64,000 nucleotides of DNA, taken from NCBI RefSeq assembly GCF_011742165.1, contig NZ_JAAQTO010000045.1, forward strand, positions 18,687 through 82,686, read 5' to 3'. Source of the DNA: Billgrantia bachuensis. GTDB taxonomy: Bacteria > Pseudomonadota > Gammaproteobacteria > Pseudomonadales > Halomonadaceae. Each line of letters starts with the position of its first letter. Position 1 is the stretch's first letter. The position numbers were made by a program, and so were the translations under genes. Under the pieces are notes generated by a model. The model did not search any database, was not told the origin of the DNA, and saw nothing but the letters and a program-made list of their open reading frames with translations. Positions 19,626 through 27,748 of the stretch are shown here, piece after piece.

Positions 19626-20609
19626 ATGACAAAACGCATCGTCGCCTATAGCCGCCTCAAGCCGACGCATCTCGATCAGCTCAGGCAGCGCTTCCACGTC
19701 GATTACTTCGAAGCCCTGAAGAGCACCGATGACCCCGATTTTCTCAAGGCGCTGGGGCAGGCCCACGGCATCGTCGGCTCGAGCCTCGCCATCACGCCCG
19801 AACTGCTCGACCAGGCACCACACTTGGAGGCCATCGCCAGCATCTCGGTGGGCTACGACAACTACCCCGTCGAGGCGCTGACCCAACGCGGCATCCTGCT
19901 GTGCAACACCCCGGACGTGCTTACCGAGACCACCGCCGACACCGGCTTCCTGCTGATCATGGCAACGGCCAGACGCGCAGTGGAGCTGGCCGAGTTCGTC
20001 AAGCGCGGCGACTGGCGGGAGAGCATCGGCGAGGCCCACTTCGGCAGCGACGTGCACGGCAAGACGCTGGGTATGATCGGCCTGGGCCGTATCGGCGCCG
20101 CCGTGGCCCGCCGCGGTGCGCTGGGCTTCGGCATGCAGGTACTCTATTCCAATGCCTCGCCCAAGCCCGAGCTGGAGCGAGAACTGGATGCCGTGCGCTG
20201 CGAGCTGGACGAGCTGCTGGCCAAGAGCGACTTCGTCTGCGTGACCGTGCCTCTGTCGGCCGAGACGACACACCTGATCGGCAAGCGCGAGTTCGGCCTG
20301 ATGAAGCGCTCGGCGATCTTCGTCAACATCGCCCGCGGCAAGGTGGTCGACGAGGCGGCTCTGATCGGCGCGCTGGAGAATGGCGAGATTCATGCCGCCG
20401 GGCTCGACGTGTTCGAGCAGGAGCCGCTCTCGCCGGAGTCGCCGCTGCCGCACATGCCCAATGTGGTGGCGCTGCCGCACATCGGTTCGGCCACCCACGA
20501 AACCCGCGATGCCATGGCCCAGCGCGCGGTGGACAACATCCTGCTCGCGCTCGATGGCAAGCGACCGATCAGCCTGGTCAACGAGGCGGCCTGGCAGCAA
20601 CGCAGTTGA
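19626..20609 (+). CDS. kguD: D-2-hydroxyacid dehydrogenase, 2-ketogluconate-6-phosphate reductase-like
   Basis: NAD(P)H-dependent reduction of a 2-keto acid. It has 327 residues. GKTLGMIGLGRIGAAVARRG is the Rossmann motif, MKRSAIFVNIARGKVVDE carries the catalytic Arg, the AGLDVFEQEPL stretch follows, and LPHIGSATHETRDAM holds the catalytic His. It belongs to the glyoxylate/hydroxypyruvate/2-ketogluconate reductase group (GhrB/TkrA/KguD). Following a KguK-like kinase, the likely substrate is 2-keto-6-phosphogluconate, giving 6-phosphogluconate for the Entner-Doudoroff route (inference). Reduction of free 2-ketogluconate or hydroxypyruvate remains possible. Good GGAG ribosome site. Confidence 0.8.
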   Translation: MTKRIVAYSRLKPTHLDQLRQRFHVDYFEALKSTDDPDFLKALGQAHGIVGSSLAITPELLDQAPHLEAIASISVGYDNYPVEALTQRGILLCNTPDVLTETTADTGFLLIMATARRAVELAEFVKRGDWRESIGEAHFGSDVHGKTLGMIGLGRIGAAVARRGALGFGMQVLYSNASPKPELERELDAVRCELDELLAKSDFVCVTVPLSAETTHLIGKREFGLMKRSAIFVNIARGKVVDEAALIGALENGEIHAAGLDVFEQEPLSPESPLPHMPNVVALPHIGSATHETRDAMAQRAVDNILLALDGKRPISLVNEAAWQQRS

Positions 20610-20668
20610 GTTATCGGCCAGGGTTCTACGACTAAAGCAGCCTTGGCCTTGACACTCGGCTCTTCTAG

Positions 20669-20686
20669 TTTTGGATCAATCCAAAA
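20669..20686 (+). promoter_or_regulatory. LacI-type operator upstream of the second regulator
   Basis: Inverted repeat TTTTGGAT-CA-ATCCAAAA, 25 bases before the second LacI gene. The core TGGATCAATCCA recurs as TGGATCGATCCA at the dctP start, which points to a shared regulator. Confidence 0.75.
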
Positions 20687-20710
20687 AACAATGACCGAGA
20701 CGTTCATGCA

Positions 20711-21778
20711 ATGACCGACGAGACACGCAAGAAGAGCCAGCCCTCCGGCAACGTGACGCTGCAGGACATCGCCGCGCACGCGGGGGTCTCACGCTCTACG
20801 GTCTCGCTGGTGCTGCGCGAGAGCCCGTTGGTCGCCAAGCGCACCCGTGAACAGGTCCGCCGCTCGATCAAGGCGCTGGGTTACGTCTACAACCGGGGCG
20901 CTGCCGCGCTGCGGGCAACCCGCACCTCGACCCTGGGCGTGGTGGTTTACGACATCGCCAACCCCTTCTTCGGCGCCATGGTGGCGGGTATCGACGCCGC
21001 GCTGAACCGCGAAGGCTATGTCTCCTTCCTGGCCAACAGCGAGGACTCCCCCGAGCGCCAGCAGCGTTTCCTGGAGCGCATGCGCGAGCATCGCGTCGAC
21101 GGCATCCTACTGTGCCCCGCGGAAGGTACCGACCCCGCCCTGGTCGCAACGCTGGAAGCGTGGAAGCTGCCCTGCGTGCAGGTGCTGCGCCATATCGGCA
21201 CGCCGCCCTACGATTATGCCGGTACGGATTTCCGTCGCGGAGTGAATCTGGCCATCGACCATCTGGTTGCGCACGGCCACGAGCGTATCGCCTTTATCGG
21301 CGGGCACACCGAGCACTCGGCGACTCGCGAGCGCTGGCAGGGCTATCGCGAGGCCATCGCCCACCATGGCCTCGGCTATCAGCGCCTGCTGCGCTCGACG
21401 GTGACCCGTCGCGACGGCTTCGAGGCCATTCAGCAACTGCTGGGTGAATCACCGGCCCCTACCGCCGTGGTGTGCCACAACGACCTGGTCGCCTTCGGCG
21501 CCATGCTCGGCCTGCAGCGCCAGGGGCTCACTCCGGGGGTGGACTGCGCGGTGATCGGCACCGATGACGTCGAAGAGGCGGCGCTGAGCGCCCCGGCACT
21601 GACCAGCATCGCCACCCACCCCTACGCCGTCGGCCGGGAGGCGGCCCGCCTGGCCCTGCGGCGTATCCAGAACCCCGACGGGGCGCGCGAGCAGGTCGTG
21701 CTCGCCCCCCAGCTCAGGGTGCGCGAGTCCTGCGGCGCCTCGCTGGCCCGCGACAGGTCACTCGCACCGACTCCCTGA
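20711..21778 (+). CDS. LacI family regulator of the adjacent TRAP transporter
   Basis: DNA-binding regulator, 355 residues. The helix-turn-helix is VTLQDIAAHAGVSRSTVSLVL at positions 15-35, followed by a hinge with RGAAALRATRTSTLGVVV. The sensor domain carries DIANPFFGAMVAGIDAAL and later GHERIAFIGG and VVCHNDLVAFGAMLG, the usual sugar-binding-fold landmarks. It precedes DctPQM by 70 bases in the same direction. A common operator motif stands before this gene and at the start of dctP, so it probably controls both itself and the transporter. The ligand is likely the transported sugar acid or its phosphate (inference). Confidence 0.92.
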   Translation: MTDETRKKSQPSGNVTLQDIAAHAGVSRSTVSLVLRESPLVAKRTREQVRRSIKALGYVYNRGAAALRATRTSTLGVVVYDIANPFFGAMVAGIDAALNREGYVSFLANSEDSPERQQRFLERMREHRVDGILLCPAEGTDPALVATLEAWKLPCVQVLRHIGTPPYDYAGTDFRRGVNLAIDHLVAHGHERIAFIGGHTEHSATRERWQGYREAIAHHGLGYQRLLRSTVTRRDGFEAIQQLLGESPAPTAVVCHNDLVAFGAMLGLQRQGLTPGVDCAVIGTDDVEEAALSAPALTSIATHPYAVGREAARLALRRIQNPDGAREQVVLAPQLRVRESCGASLARDRSLAPTP

Positions 21779-21848
21779 AAGCGGCAGCTGCCGCGAACGC
21801 CAGCCACCCACGCAACTCAGTGGCTTCGACATAACAAGAGGTGTTCTT

Positions 21849-22862
21849 ATGACTCTCAGCTGGATCGATCCAAAAACCGCTCTTCGCCCCATCGCCGCCG
21901 GCCTGCTCTCCGGCGCCACGCTGGTCGCCGCCCTGGGCATGGCCGGCACGGCGCAGGCCGCGGAGCTGCGCTTCGGCCACGGCGGCACCGAAGACACCGC
22001 CTATCACCTGGGCGCGACCCGGTTCAAGGAACTGCTCAACGAGAAGAGCGACGGCGAGATCGGCGTCGAGATCCTGGGCAACTCGGTGCTCGGTCACGAG
22101 ACCGAAATGTTCGAGCAGCAGATGGCCGGGGCGCTCGACCTCTCGATCATCAACCCCGGGCTGATCACCGACTTCTCCTCTACCGCCAACGTGTTCTCGA
22201 TCCCTTTCCTCTATCGCGACGAGGAACACTGGCAGACGGTGCTCGACGGCGAGGTGGGCCGCGAGATCGCCGATCGCATCAGTGAGGAGACCGACGTGCG
22301 CATTCTCGCCTTCTATGGCGGCGGCAAGCGCCAGATCGTCAGTACCGAGCCGCTGGAGAGCCTCGACGATCTCGAAGGCTTGAAGCTGCGCACCAATCCC
22401 ACCAAGCCACTGATCACCGCTTGGGAGGCGCTGGGCGCCGATCCCACGGTGATGGAGTGGGAAGAGATCTACACCGGCCTGCAGGTGGGCGCCATCGACG
22501 GTCTGCTCAACGAGGCCGAATGGATTCATCGCATGCGCTTCCATGAGGTCGCGCCGCACATCGGGCTCTCCGAGCACGACATCACCGTGCGCCTGCTGAC
22601 CATGTCGCAGATGAGCTGGGATCGCCTCTCCGAAGAGCAGCAACAGATGGTGCAAGAAGCCGCCGAGGAGTCGGCGAGCTACGCCCGCGAGGTACAGCTC
22701 GAGCAGGACGCCGAGGCGCTCGACCTGCTGGCCGAAGAGGGTGCCACCCTGCACGAACTCGACCGTGAGCGCATGCAGGAAGTGGTAAAGGAGCCGTTGC
22801 AGAGCGTGATCGAGGAAATGGGCCTTGCCGACCTGCATCGCATGATCCTCGACGCCGAGTGA
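21849..22862 (+). CDS. dctP: TRAP transporter substrate-binding protein DctP
   Basis: Periplasmic binding protein that captures an organic acid for the membrane subunits. It has 337 residues. A longer than usual N-region precedes a signal peptide ending in GTAQA (about residue 37). The mature protein starts ELRFGHGGTEDTAYHLGA. LEGLKLRTNPTKPLITAWEA contains the conserved Arg that pairs with the ligand carboxylate, and WEEIYTGLQVGAIDGLLNEA is the family motif. GAGGTG at proper distance supports this start. Codons 5-8 (WIDP) coincide with a LacI-type operator. It belongs to the sugar-acid side of the family, though the ligand is not identifiable by eye. Confidence 0.94.
   Translation: MTLSWIDPKTALRPIAAGLLSGATLVAALGMAGTAQAAELRFGHGGTEDTAYHLGATRFKELLNEKSDGEIGVEILGNSVLGHETEMFEQQMAGALDLSIINPGLITDFSSTANVFSIPFLYRDEEHWQTVLDGEVGREIADRISEETDVRILAFYGGGKRQIVSTEPLESLDDLEGLKLRTNPTKPLITAWEALGADPTVMEWEEIYTGLQVGAIDGLLNEAEWIHRMRFHEVAPHIGLSEHDITVRLLTMSQMSWDRLSEEQQQMVQEAAEESASYAREVQLEQDAEALDLLAEEGATLHELDRERMQEVVKEPLQSVIEEMGLADLHRMILDAE
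21861..21872 (+). promoter_or_regulatory. LacI-type operator inside the dctP start region
   Basis: Perfect 12-base palindrome TGGATCGATCCA lying 13-24 bases into the dctP reading frame, followed by AAAA as in the upstream copy. It would act as a roadblock or downstream operator for the second LacI regulator. Confidence 0.6.
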
Positions 22863-22917
22863 GCACCCGCGCCCGGCAATGCCGGGCGCCCCTCTCCCGA
22901 CCCCACAGGAAATCGTC

Positions 22918-23535
22918 ATGTCCCGTTTGCTTCAAGGCCTGGCATGGCTCAATCGCGGTATCGAGCGTCTGCTGCATGGGCTGCTGCTGGCGCTGGTGTT
23001 CGGCTTCATCCTGTTCATCATCTACCAGGTGCTGAGCCGCAACCTTCCCTTCATGCCACGTCTCTACTGGACCGAGGAGTTCAGTCGTTTCGCCTTCCAG
23101 TGGATGGTCATGCTGGGTGCTGCCGTCGGCGTTCTGCATGCCGACCATTTCGTGCTCGAAGCCTTTCCCCGCGGTACGCGGGCCGACCTGTTAACCCGCG
23201 TCGTTCGCGATCTGGCCTGCCTGCTGCTCGGCATCCTCTTCGTCGTGTACGGCAAGGACTTCGGCCTGTCCGGACTGCGCCGCAATGCCACCGCCTCGGG
23301 GCTGTCGATGGTCTACGTCTATTCGGTCTTCGCCGTCAGCGGGGCGTTCATTGTGCTGTTCAGCCTCCAGCGATTGCTGCATGCCGCGCTGTACGGCATG
23401 GACGCCATGGAGCGGAGCCTGAACACGCCGAGCGACCTCGACGCCATCGATGTCAGTGAGTCGGGCAACACGCCGCTGAACGTCAAGCACGGCGACACTC
23501 CTCTCGATCCCAACCGGCATGGAGGCGACCGCTGA
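22918..23535 (+). CDS. dctQ: TRAP transporter small permease DctQ
   Basis: Small membrane subunit that stabilises the large permease. It has 205 residues with four hydrophobic segments in the first 160: HGLLLALVFGFILFIIYQVL, then TEEFSRFAFQWMVMLGAAVG, the family's best-conserved part, then two more. The remaining 45 residues are a polar cytosolic tail with two PLD/NTPL-type repeats, longer than usual. ATG 22918 is chosen by AGGAAA upstream. The stop overlaps the dctM start by one base, so the two are translated together. Confidence 0.92.
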   Translation: MSRLLQGLAWLNRGIERLLHGLLLALVFGFILFIIYQVLSRNLPFMPRLYWTEEFSRFAFQWMVMLGAAVGVLHADHFVLEAFPRGTRADLLTRVVRDLACLLLGILFVVYGKDFGLSGLRRNATASGLSMVYVYSVFAVSGAFIVLFSLQRLLHAALYGMDAMERSLNTPSDLDAIDVSESGNTPLNVKHGDTPLDPNRHGGDR

Positions 23536-24842
23536 TGCTGCCCATGGAGTGGATATTCTTCTTGCCCTGGCTACTGTTCGGCCTGCTGGGAGTGCTCATC
23601 GTGGCCGGCGTGCCGATCGCCATGGCGTTGATTCTCACCGCCGCCGGCATCATCGTGCTCGACCCTCGCCTGACCTTCTGGGTGATGTTCCAACGCATGT
23701 ACAACGGCATGGATTCGTTCGTGCTGCTGGCCGTGCCGCTGTTCCTGCTGGCCGGCAACCTGATGAACGCAGCGCGCATCACCGACCGGCTGATCACGCT
23801 GTGCATGCTGCTGGTCGGCCACTTCAAGGGCGCTCTGGCCCATGTCAACGTAATGGTGAGCATGCTCTTCGCCGGGGTATCCGGTTCCTCCACCGCCGAC
23901 AGCGCCGGGGTCGGCACGGTGCTGATACCGGCCATGAAACGCGAGGGCTATCCGGCACACTTCGCCGTGGCGGTCACCGCCGCCTCGTCGGTGATGGGTA
24001 TCATCATTCCGCCCTCGATCAACATGATCGTCTGGGGCGCCTTGACCAATACCTCGATCGCCGGGCTGTTCCTCGGCGGCATCCTGCCGGGGATCCTGAT
24101 CGGCGTGGCCCAGCTCGCCCTGAATCTGGGCTATGTGCGCCGCTACCAAGTGCCGGTGCGCCCACGCGCCTCATTCGTCGAGCTGCTGCGTTCGGGCAAG
24201 GACGGCATGATGGCGGCGGGCATCCCGGTGGTGATCATCGGCGGCATCACGCTCGGCATCGTCACACCCACCGAAGCGGCCATGATCGCGGTACTCTATG
24301 CACTGGCGCTGGGTTTCATCGTCTATCGCGAACTCAGGTTCCGCGACGTGCTCGACGCTTCCACCGCCACCGTGCGGCTGTGCTCGCTGTCACTGTTCAG
24401 CCTGGTGGGAGCAGCGATCTTCGGCTACCTGATCAGCTTCTACCAGATCCCGCCCAAGCTGATGGCCGGGGTCAACATCTCCGACCCGGTCGTGCTGCTG
24501 CTGATCATGACCGCGGTGATGCTGGTCATCGGCACCTTCATGGATTCCCTGCCGGCGATGGCGATCATGGCACCGATCTTCCAGCCCTTGGCGATGCAGG
24601 CAGGCATCCATCCGGTGCAGTTCGGGGTGATCGGCGTCATGGCGCTGGGGCTCGGCCTGATCACACCGCCCTACGGGCTGTGCCTGATGATCTCGGCCAA
24701 GATCGGCGGCATCCCGCTGCTCAAGGCGCTGGGGACCACCATGCTGTATCTGGCCATCATGCTCGCTGTGATCCTGCTGCTGATTCTCTATCCTCAGCTG
24801 ATCCTGGCGATTCCCGAACTGCTGGTGCCGGATTTCGTCTAA
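23535..24842 (+). CDS. dctM: TRAP transporter large permease DctM
   Basis: Large membrane subunit carrying the sodium-coupled transport path. It has 435 residues and about 11-12 membrane segments. VSMLFAGVSGSSTADSAGVG and GIIIPPSINMIVWGALTNTS in the first half, and GLGLITPPYGLCLMISAKIG in the second, are the conserved re-entrant loops. GITLGIVTPTEAAMIAVLYA is also characteristic. GGAGG lies nine bases upstream of the start. With DctP and DctQ it forms a complete TRAP system, transcribed with the LacI regulator upstream. Confidence 0.95.
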   Translation: MLPMEWIFFLPWLLFGLLGVLIVAGVPIAMALILTAAGIIVLDPRLTFWVMFQRMYNGMDSFVLLAVPLFLLAGNLMNAARITDRLITLCMLLVGHFKGALAHVNVMVSMLFAGVSGSSTADSAGVGTVLIPAMKREGYPAHFAVAVTAASSVMGIIIPPSINMIVWGALTNTSIAGLFLGGILPGILIGVAQLALNLGYVRRYQVPVRPRASFVELLRSGKDGMMAAGIPVVIIGGITLGIVTPTEAAMIAVLYALALGFIVYRELRFRDVLDASTATVRLCSLSLFSLVGAAIFGYLISFYQIPPKLMAGVNISDPVVLLLIMTAVMLVIGTFMDSLPAMAIMAPIFQPLAMQAGIHPVQFGVIGVMALGLGLITPPYGLCLMISAKIGGIPLLKALGTTMLYLAIMLAVILLLILYPQLILAIPELLVPDFV

Positions 24843-24847
24843 CCCCC

Positions 24848-24890
24848 GCGTCACGCCGCCACATACAGGCGTGACGCCTCTTCAAGAGGC
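24848..24890 (+). other. Double hairpin between dctM and the HAD phosphatase gene
   Basis: First stem GCGTCACGCC (24848-24857) with GGCGTGACGC (24868-24877). The second stem, GCCTC-TTCAA-GAGGC (24876-24890), overlaps the first by two bases and contains the GAGG ribosome site of the next gene. The two cannot form fully at once, so they could tune its translation. Confidence 0.45.
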
Positions 24891-24895
24891 TTCGT

Positions 24896-25594
24896 ATGTC
24901 CGCTCCGCTCTGTCTGCTCTTCGACTCCGACGGCACCCTGGTCGACAGCGAGATCCTGCTCGCCGAGGTCATGGGCGAGGTCCTGCCCCGCCATGGCTTG
25001 CCCTTTACGGCCGCGCAGTACATGGAGGAGTTCCGCGGCGTTCGCTTCCTGTCCATCGTGCTCGAGCTGGAGCGTCGTCATCGAGAGCTGGGCGAGACTC
25101 AGCGGCAGGCCATGGAGGCGGCGATGCGCGAGTCGATGGAAGTGCGCATGCGCGCGCAGCTGATGCCCGTCGCCGGCATGGCCGAAGCGCTGGAGGCGCT
25201 GCGGGGCCACCCTCGCGCCGTGGTGTCCAACGGTCCGGAACGCAAGATTCGCTGTGCCATGGAGTGCGTCGGTTTCGCGCACCACTTCGGCGACAACCTG
25301 TTCAGTGCCTACACCCTGGGCGCCTGGAAGCCGGACCCCGCTCTCTATCTCAAGGCGGCCGAGGCCATGGGCCACCCGCCGGAGCGCTGCGTGGTGATCG
25401 ACGATGCCGCCGTAGGCGTCGCCGCCGGCCTCGCCGCCGGCATGCAGGTGGTCCATCTCAACCATTTCCCCGACGTGGAGGCAACGCCGGCCGGGGCCAT
25501 TGCCATTCATCATGCCAGCGAACTGCCAGCAGCGGTCGCGCGCCTATCACCTTGCGCCGAGTCCCATTCCACGTTGCAATGCAGCATCAAATGA
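24896..25594 (+). CDS. HAD-superfamily phosphatase, YieH-like (6-phosphogluconate phosphatase type)
   Basis: Cytosolic phosphatase of the haloacid dehalogenase superfamily, 232 residues. Motif I is FDSDGTLVDSE: the nucleophile Asp and catalytic Asp are kept, with Ser between them. Motif II is VVSNGPE, motif III the WKPDP lysine, motif IV VVIDDAAVGV. VVSNGPxxK and the WKPDPALYLKAAEAM stretch resemble E. coli YieH, which removes phosphate from 6-phosphogluconate. Placed at the end of a ketogluconate/TRAP cluster, the same substrate class is plausible. A paralog lies at 27749-28447. Translation may be limited by the hairpin over its ribosome site. Confidence 0.82.
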   Translation: MSAPLCLLFDSDGTLVDSEILLAEVMGEVLPRHGLPFTAAQYMEEFRGVRFLSIVLELERRHRELGETQRQAMEAAMRESMEVRMRAQLMPVAGMAEALEALRGHPRAVVSNGPERKIRCAMECVGFAHHFGDNLFSAYTLGAWKPDPALYLKAAEAMGHPPERCVVIDDAAVGVAAGLAAGMQVVHLNHFPDVEATPAGAIAIHHASELPAAVARLSPCAESHSTLQCSIK

Positions 25595-25606
25595 CCTATG
25601 AATTGA

Positions 25607-25626
25607 GGAGGCGCAGGAGCGCCTCC
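25607..25626 (+). other. Short stem-loop after the HAD phosphatase gene
   Basis: 8-bp perfect stem GGAGGCGC-AGGA-GCGCCTCC between the phosphatase stop and the next start. No T-run, so probably not a full terminator. Confidence 0.4.
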
Positions 25627-25647
25627 ACCCGATGACAAGGAGTCATA

Positions 25648-26004
25648 ATGCCATCCCCATCCTATTATCCGTTCGTGCCCTCGACGCCTGCCGCCATGCT
25701 GGACGTATGGAAACTGAGCGTCATGGCATTCGAGCTGTGGACCACTTCGTTCAGCACCATCGTCATGCGCAATGGACTGTGGCAGACCCAGTCTCCCACC
25801 AGCGCCCGAATGCTGAAGGAGAACCAGCGAATGGTGACCGAAAAGCTCGAGGCCGGCATGGAAACCGGCTTCGAGATCCAGAAAGCCATGCTCCATATGG
25901 CGTTCGGCCAAACGGCTCCCTGGTGGATTACCAGCCGGCGCACCATGACCCCTTATCACCGCCGGAGCAGCGCCAATTCGAGGCGGCTGTCCCGCCAACG
26001 CTGA
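25648..26004 (+). CDS. Small helical protein, possibly phasin-like
   Basis: 118 residues, no signal peptide. The middle (residues 18-85) is predicted helical and amphipathic, with many Met and Trp: AAMLDVWKLSVMAFELWTTS, then a polar stretch NQRMVTEKLEAGMETGFEIQ. The last 25 residues are Arg- and Ser-rich. This resembles small granule- or membrane-associated helical proteins such as phasins in size and character, but I see no decisive motif, so the phasin idea is weak. It has a very good AAGGAG ribosome site. Confidence 0.65.
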   Translation: MPSPSYYPFVPSTPAAMLDVWKLSVMAFELWTTSFSTIVMRNGLWQTQSPTSARMLKENQRMVTEKLEAGMETGFEIQKAMLHMAFGQTAPWWITSRRTMTPYHRRSSANSRRLSRQR

Positions 26005-26067
26005 TCTTGCGCCACCACCTTGGGCCTACCTACAGTTAAAGCAGCGCCTTACCAAGGAGAGGTCGAC

Positions 26068-26643
26068 ATGAAGTCGAGCGTGCTGGCAAGCGGCATACTG
26101 GCGGCGACTTTCGTCATCGCCCCGGCACACGCCGCACCTGAAACGGCCGAGACCGGCGAGAACGACGATCCAACCCAAGTGGAAGGCATGAGCCCCGAGG
26201 AGTCGGAGCAGCAGTTGGAGGCGACCTCGCCCCCTATCAACCAGGCCCGCGTCGAAACCGCCGAGCATGAAACTCTGGGGCGCTACCTGACCAACCAGGA
26301 CGGCAAGAGCCTTTATGTCTTCATGCAGGACGAGCAGGGCGCTGAGTACAGCACCTGCTACGAGAGCTGTGCCATCGCCTGGCCTCCCTATACCACCGAG
26401 GAATCGCCGGGCGGCGGCGAACATATCGAAGAAAACCGCTTGGGCATGATCGAAAGGGAAGATGGCACACAGCAGGTCACCTACGACGGCTGGCCGCTCT
26501 ATTACTTTGCTCGTGACGTCTATCCCGGCGATGCCCTTGGCCAGGCTCGCGACCACATGGGTGGCCATTGGTATCTGCTCTCGCCCGAGGGTGAAACCAT
26601 CGAAGAAGCCTCACCGAAACAGGCCGAGCCCGCGGAGCCCTGA
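26068..26643 (+). CDS. Secreted protein with COG4315-type repeat
   Basis: 191 residues with a signal peptide ending in PAHAA. After an acidic linker come two copies of the secreted repeat known from COG4315 proteins: LGRYLTNQDGKSLYVFMQDE with Cys-containing CYESCAIAWPPY, then QVTYDGWPLYYFARD with GGHWYLLSPEG. The two Cys of the first repeat probably form a disulfide. Proteins of this group are periplasmic and of unknown function, sometimes linked to redox or metal stress. ATG 26068 is chosen for the signal peptide and the AAGGAGAGG site. It converges with the acidic repeat-protein gene. Confidence 0.85.
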   Translation: MKSSVLASGILAATFVIAPAHAAPETAETGENDDPTQVEGMSPEESEQQLEATSPPINQARVETAEHETLGRYLTNQDGKSLYVFMQDEQGAEYSTCYESCAIAWPPYTTEESPGGGEHIEENRLGMIEREDGTQQVTYDGWPLYYFARDVYPGDALGQARDHMGGHWYLLSPEGETIEEASPKQAEPAEP

Positions 26644-26680
26644 GAGAGCACCTCACGATTTAAAGCGCTTATACGAAGAA

Positions 26681-26705
26681 CCGCCCCCGGCGTGGCCGGG
26701 GGCGG
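26681..26705 (-). terminator. GC-rich hairpin between convergent genes
   Basis: 11-bp perfect stem CCGCCCCCGGC with its complement, loop GTG. The minus-strand continuation (GGTTCTTCGT) is mildly T-rich, so it could end the repeat-protein message. Confidence 0.5.
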
Positions 26706-26714
26706 GTCCGAGGC

Positions 26715-26733
26715 GGTTGACGAATCGTCAACC
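26715..26733. repeat. 19-base near-perfect palindrome
   Basis: GGTTGACGA-A-TCGTCAACC, 9-bp arms around one base, in the gap between convergent genes. It could be a short hairpin or a protein-binding site. Confidence 0.6.
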
Positions 26734-26791
26734 TACAGGATGAGGTCGCCATCGTCCTTGGTAGCGACGACCCTTCCTTGGGCATCAAACC

Positions 26792-27310
26792 TTACCACTC
26801 CTGGTCTTCATCCTGATCCTCTTCCCACTCTTCCTCTTCGTTCTCTTCTTCCCACTCGGCATTTGCGTCGGTGTTGGTGTCGGCATCGGTGCCCAGGCCG
26901 CTGTCACCAGTCTCGGCGCCAGCTTCGATGCCGGTATCAGCGCCAGCACCTGCACTGGTGCCCGTGTCATCGGTACCCATTTCGCCACCAGCGTCTGTGC
27001 CCACACCGGTACCGCTGGTACCCATGTCGGTACCTGCACCCGCACCTGCTTCGGTGCCAGCGTCGGTACCCAGGCCGCTGTCGCCAGTTTCGGAACCAGC
27101 CTCAACGCCAGTGTCTGCGTCCATGCCTCCACTAGTACCCGTGTCATCGGTACCCATGGCACCACCTGTATCATTCGGTGCCGTTTCCTGAGGCACGGCT
27201 CCTTGCTCGTCCTCTTCGTCATGGAAATCGGCAAAGGCCAACGGGCTGGCGGTCAGGCCAAAAGTGATACCTACAATGCCGAGTTTCTTGAGAAATTCCT
27301 TGGACATCAT
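26792..27310 (-). CDS. Secreted acidic repeat protein
   Basis: 172 residues with a signal peptide ending in LAFA. The mature protein is made of Gly, Thr, Asp, Ala and Ser. It contains a near-exact internal repeat: MGTDDTGTS at residues 52 and 111 and GDSGLGTDA soon after each, an offset of 59 residues, reflected in the DNA at 177 bases. The tail is a dense Glu/Asp/Trp stretch. There are no cysteines and no enzyme motif. Such Gly-Thr-Asp repeats could bind calcium loosely or simply stay soluble in high salt (inference). GGAGGT precedes the start. No known family recognised. Confidence 0.8.
   Translation of the reverse strand: MMSKEFLKKLGIVGITFGLTASPLAFADFHDEEDEQGAVPQETAPNDTGGAMGTDDTGTSGGMDADTGVEAGSETGDSGLGTDAGTEAGAGAGTDMGTSGTGVGTDAGGEMGTDDTGTSAGAGADTGIEAGAETGDSGLGTDADTNTDANAEWEEENEEEEWEEDQDEDQEW
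26880..27160. repeat. Tandem coding repeat, 177-base period
   Basis: Two similar copies of about 90-100 bases (near 26891-26980 and 27068-27157), each containing CCCAGGCCGCTG and GTGTCATCGGTACCCAT in the same order and spacing. They lie within the acidic repeat-protein gene and create its 59-residue internal repeat. Confidence 0.8.
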
Positions 27311-27369
27311 GTTCGCACCTCCAGGTGGAGTTGAACGTGAGTTTTTACCGAAGCCGGAGCTTCACTGCT

Positions 27370-27419
27370 CATGTCGGTGAGATAGCGAATCCATCTGATG
27401 CTCCGTCTCGACCGACATG
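27370..27419. repeat. Inverted repeat upstream of the acidic repeat-protein gene
   Basis: 9-bp arms CATGTCGGT (27370-27378) and ACCGACATG (27411-27419) with a 32-base loop, 60 bases before that gene. It is probably part of the leader or an operator. The remaining gap to 27748 shows no gene. Confidence 0.5.
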
Positions 27420-27748
27420 TCGTACTCACACTGAGTAGTGCAGCAGTTGGGCCAACAGGTCAAGAAAAGCAGGGTATGGCAAAGCGTTGCCAAGAAAGGG
27501 CCTGGGGGTGGTGACATCTGGCACATGGGTCTGTTCTAGGCAGGTTCACCCAGCTTTTCGAAGCTCCCTTTTCGGCTTAGCTGGAGACGCAACGAGATAT
27601 GGCTCAGAGACTTGAACACGGTGCGCTTAAGGGCAATACTTAGGAAACAGCGTTCGCAAACGTGCGGCAGCCTAAACTTCACGGCCCGCATGCCGATACT
27701 AGAAGTAACGGTGCTCGACAGTCACAGGACTGCGAAGGAAAAATTGGT

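Noticed and set aside
26880..27160. CRISPR-like or satellite repeat
   Set aside because: Only two long imperfect copies, in frame and encoding a repeated protein segment.
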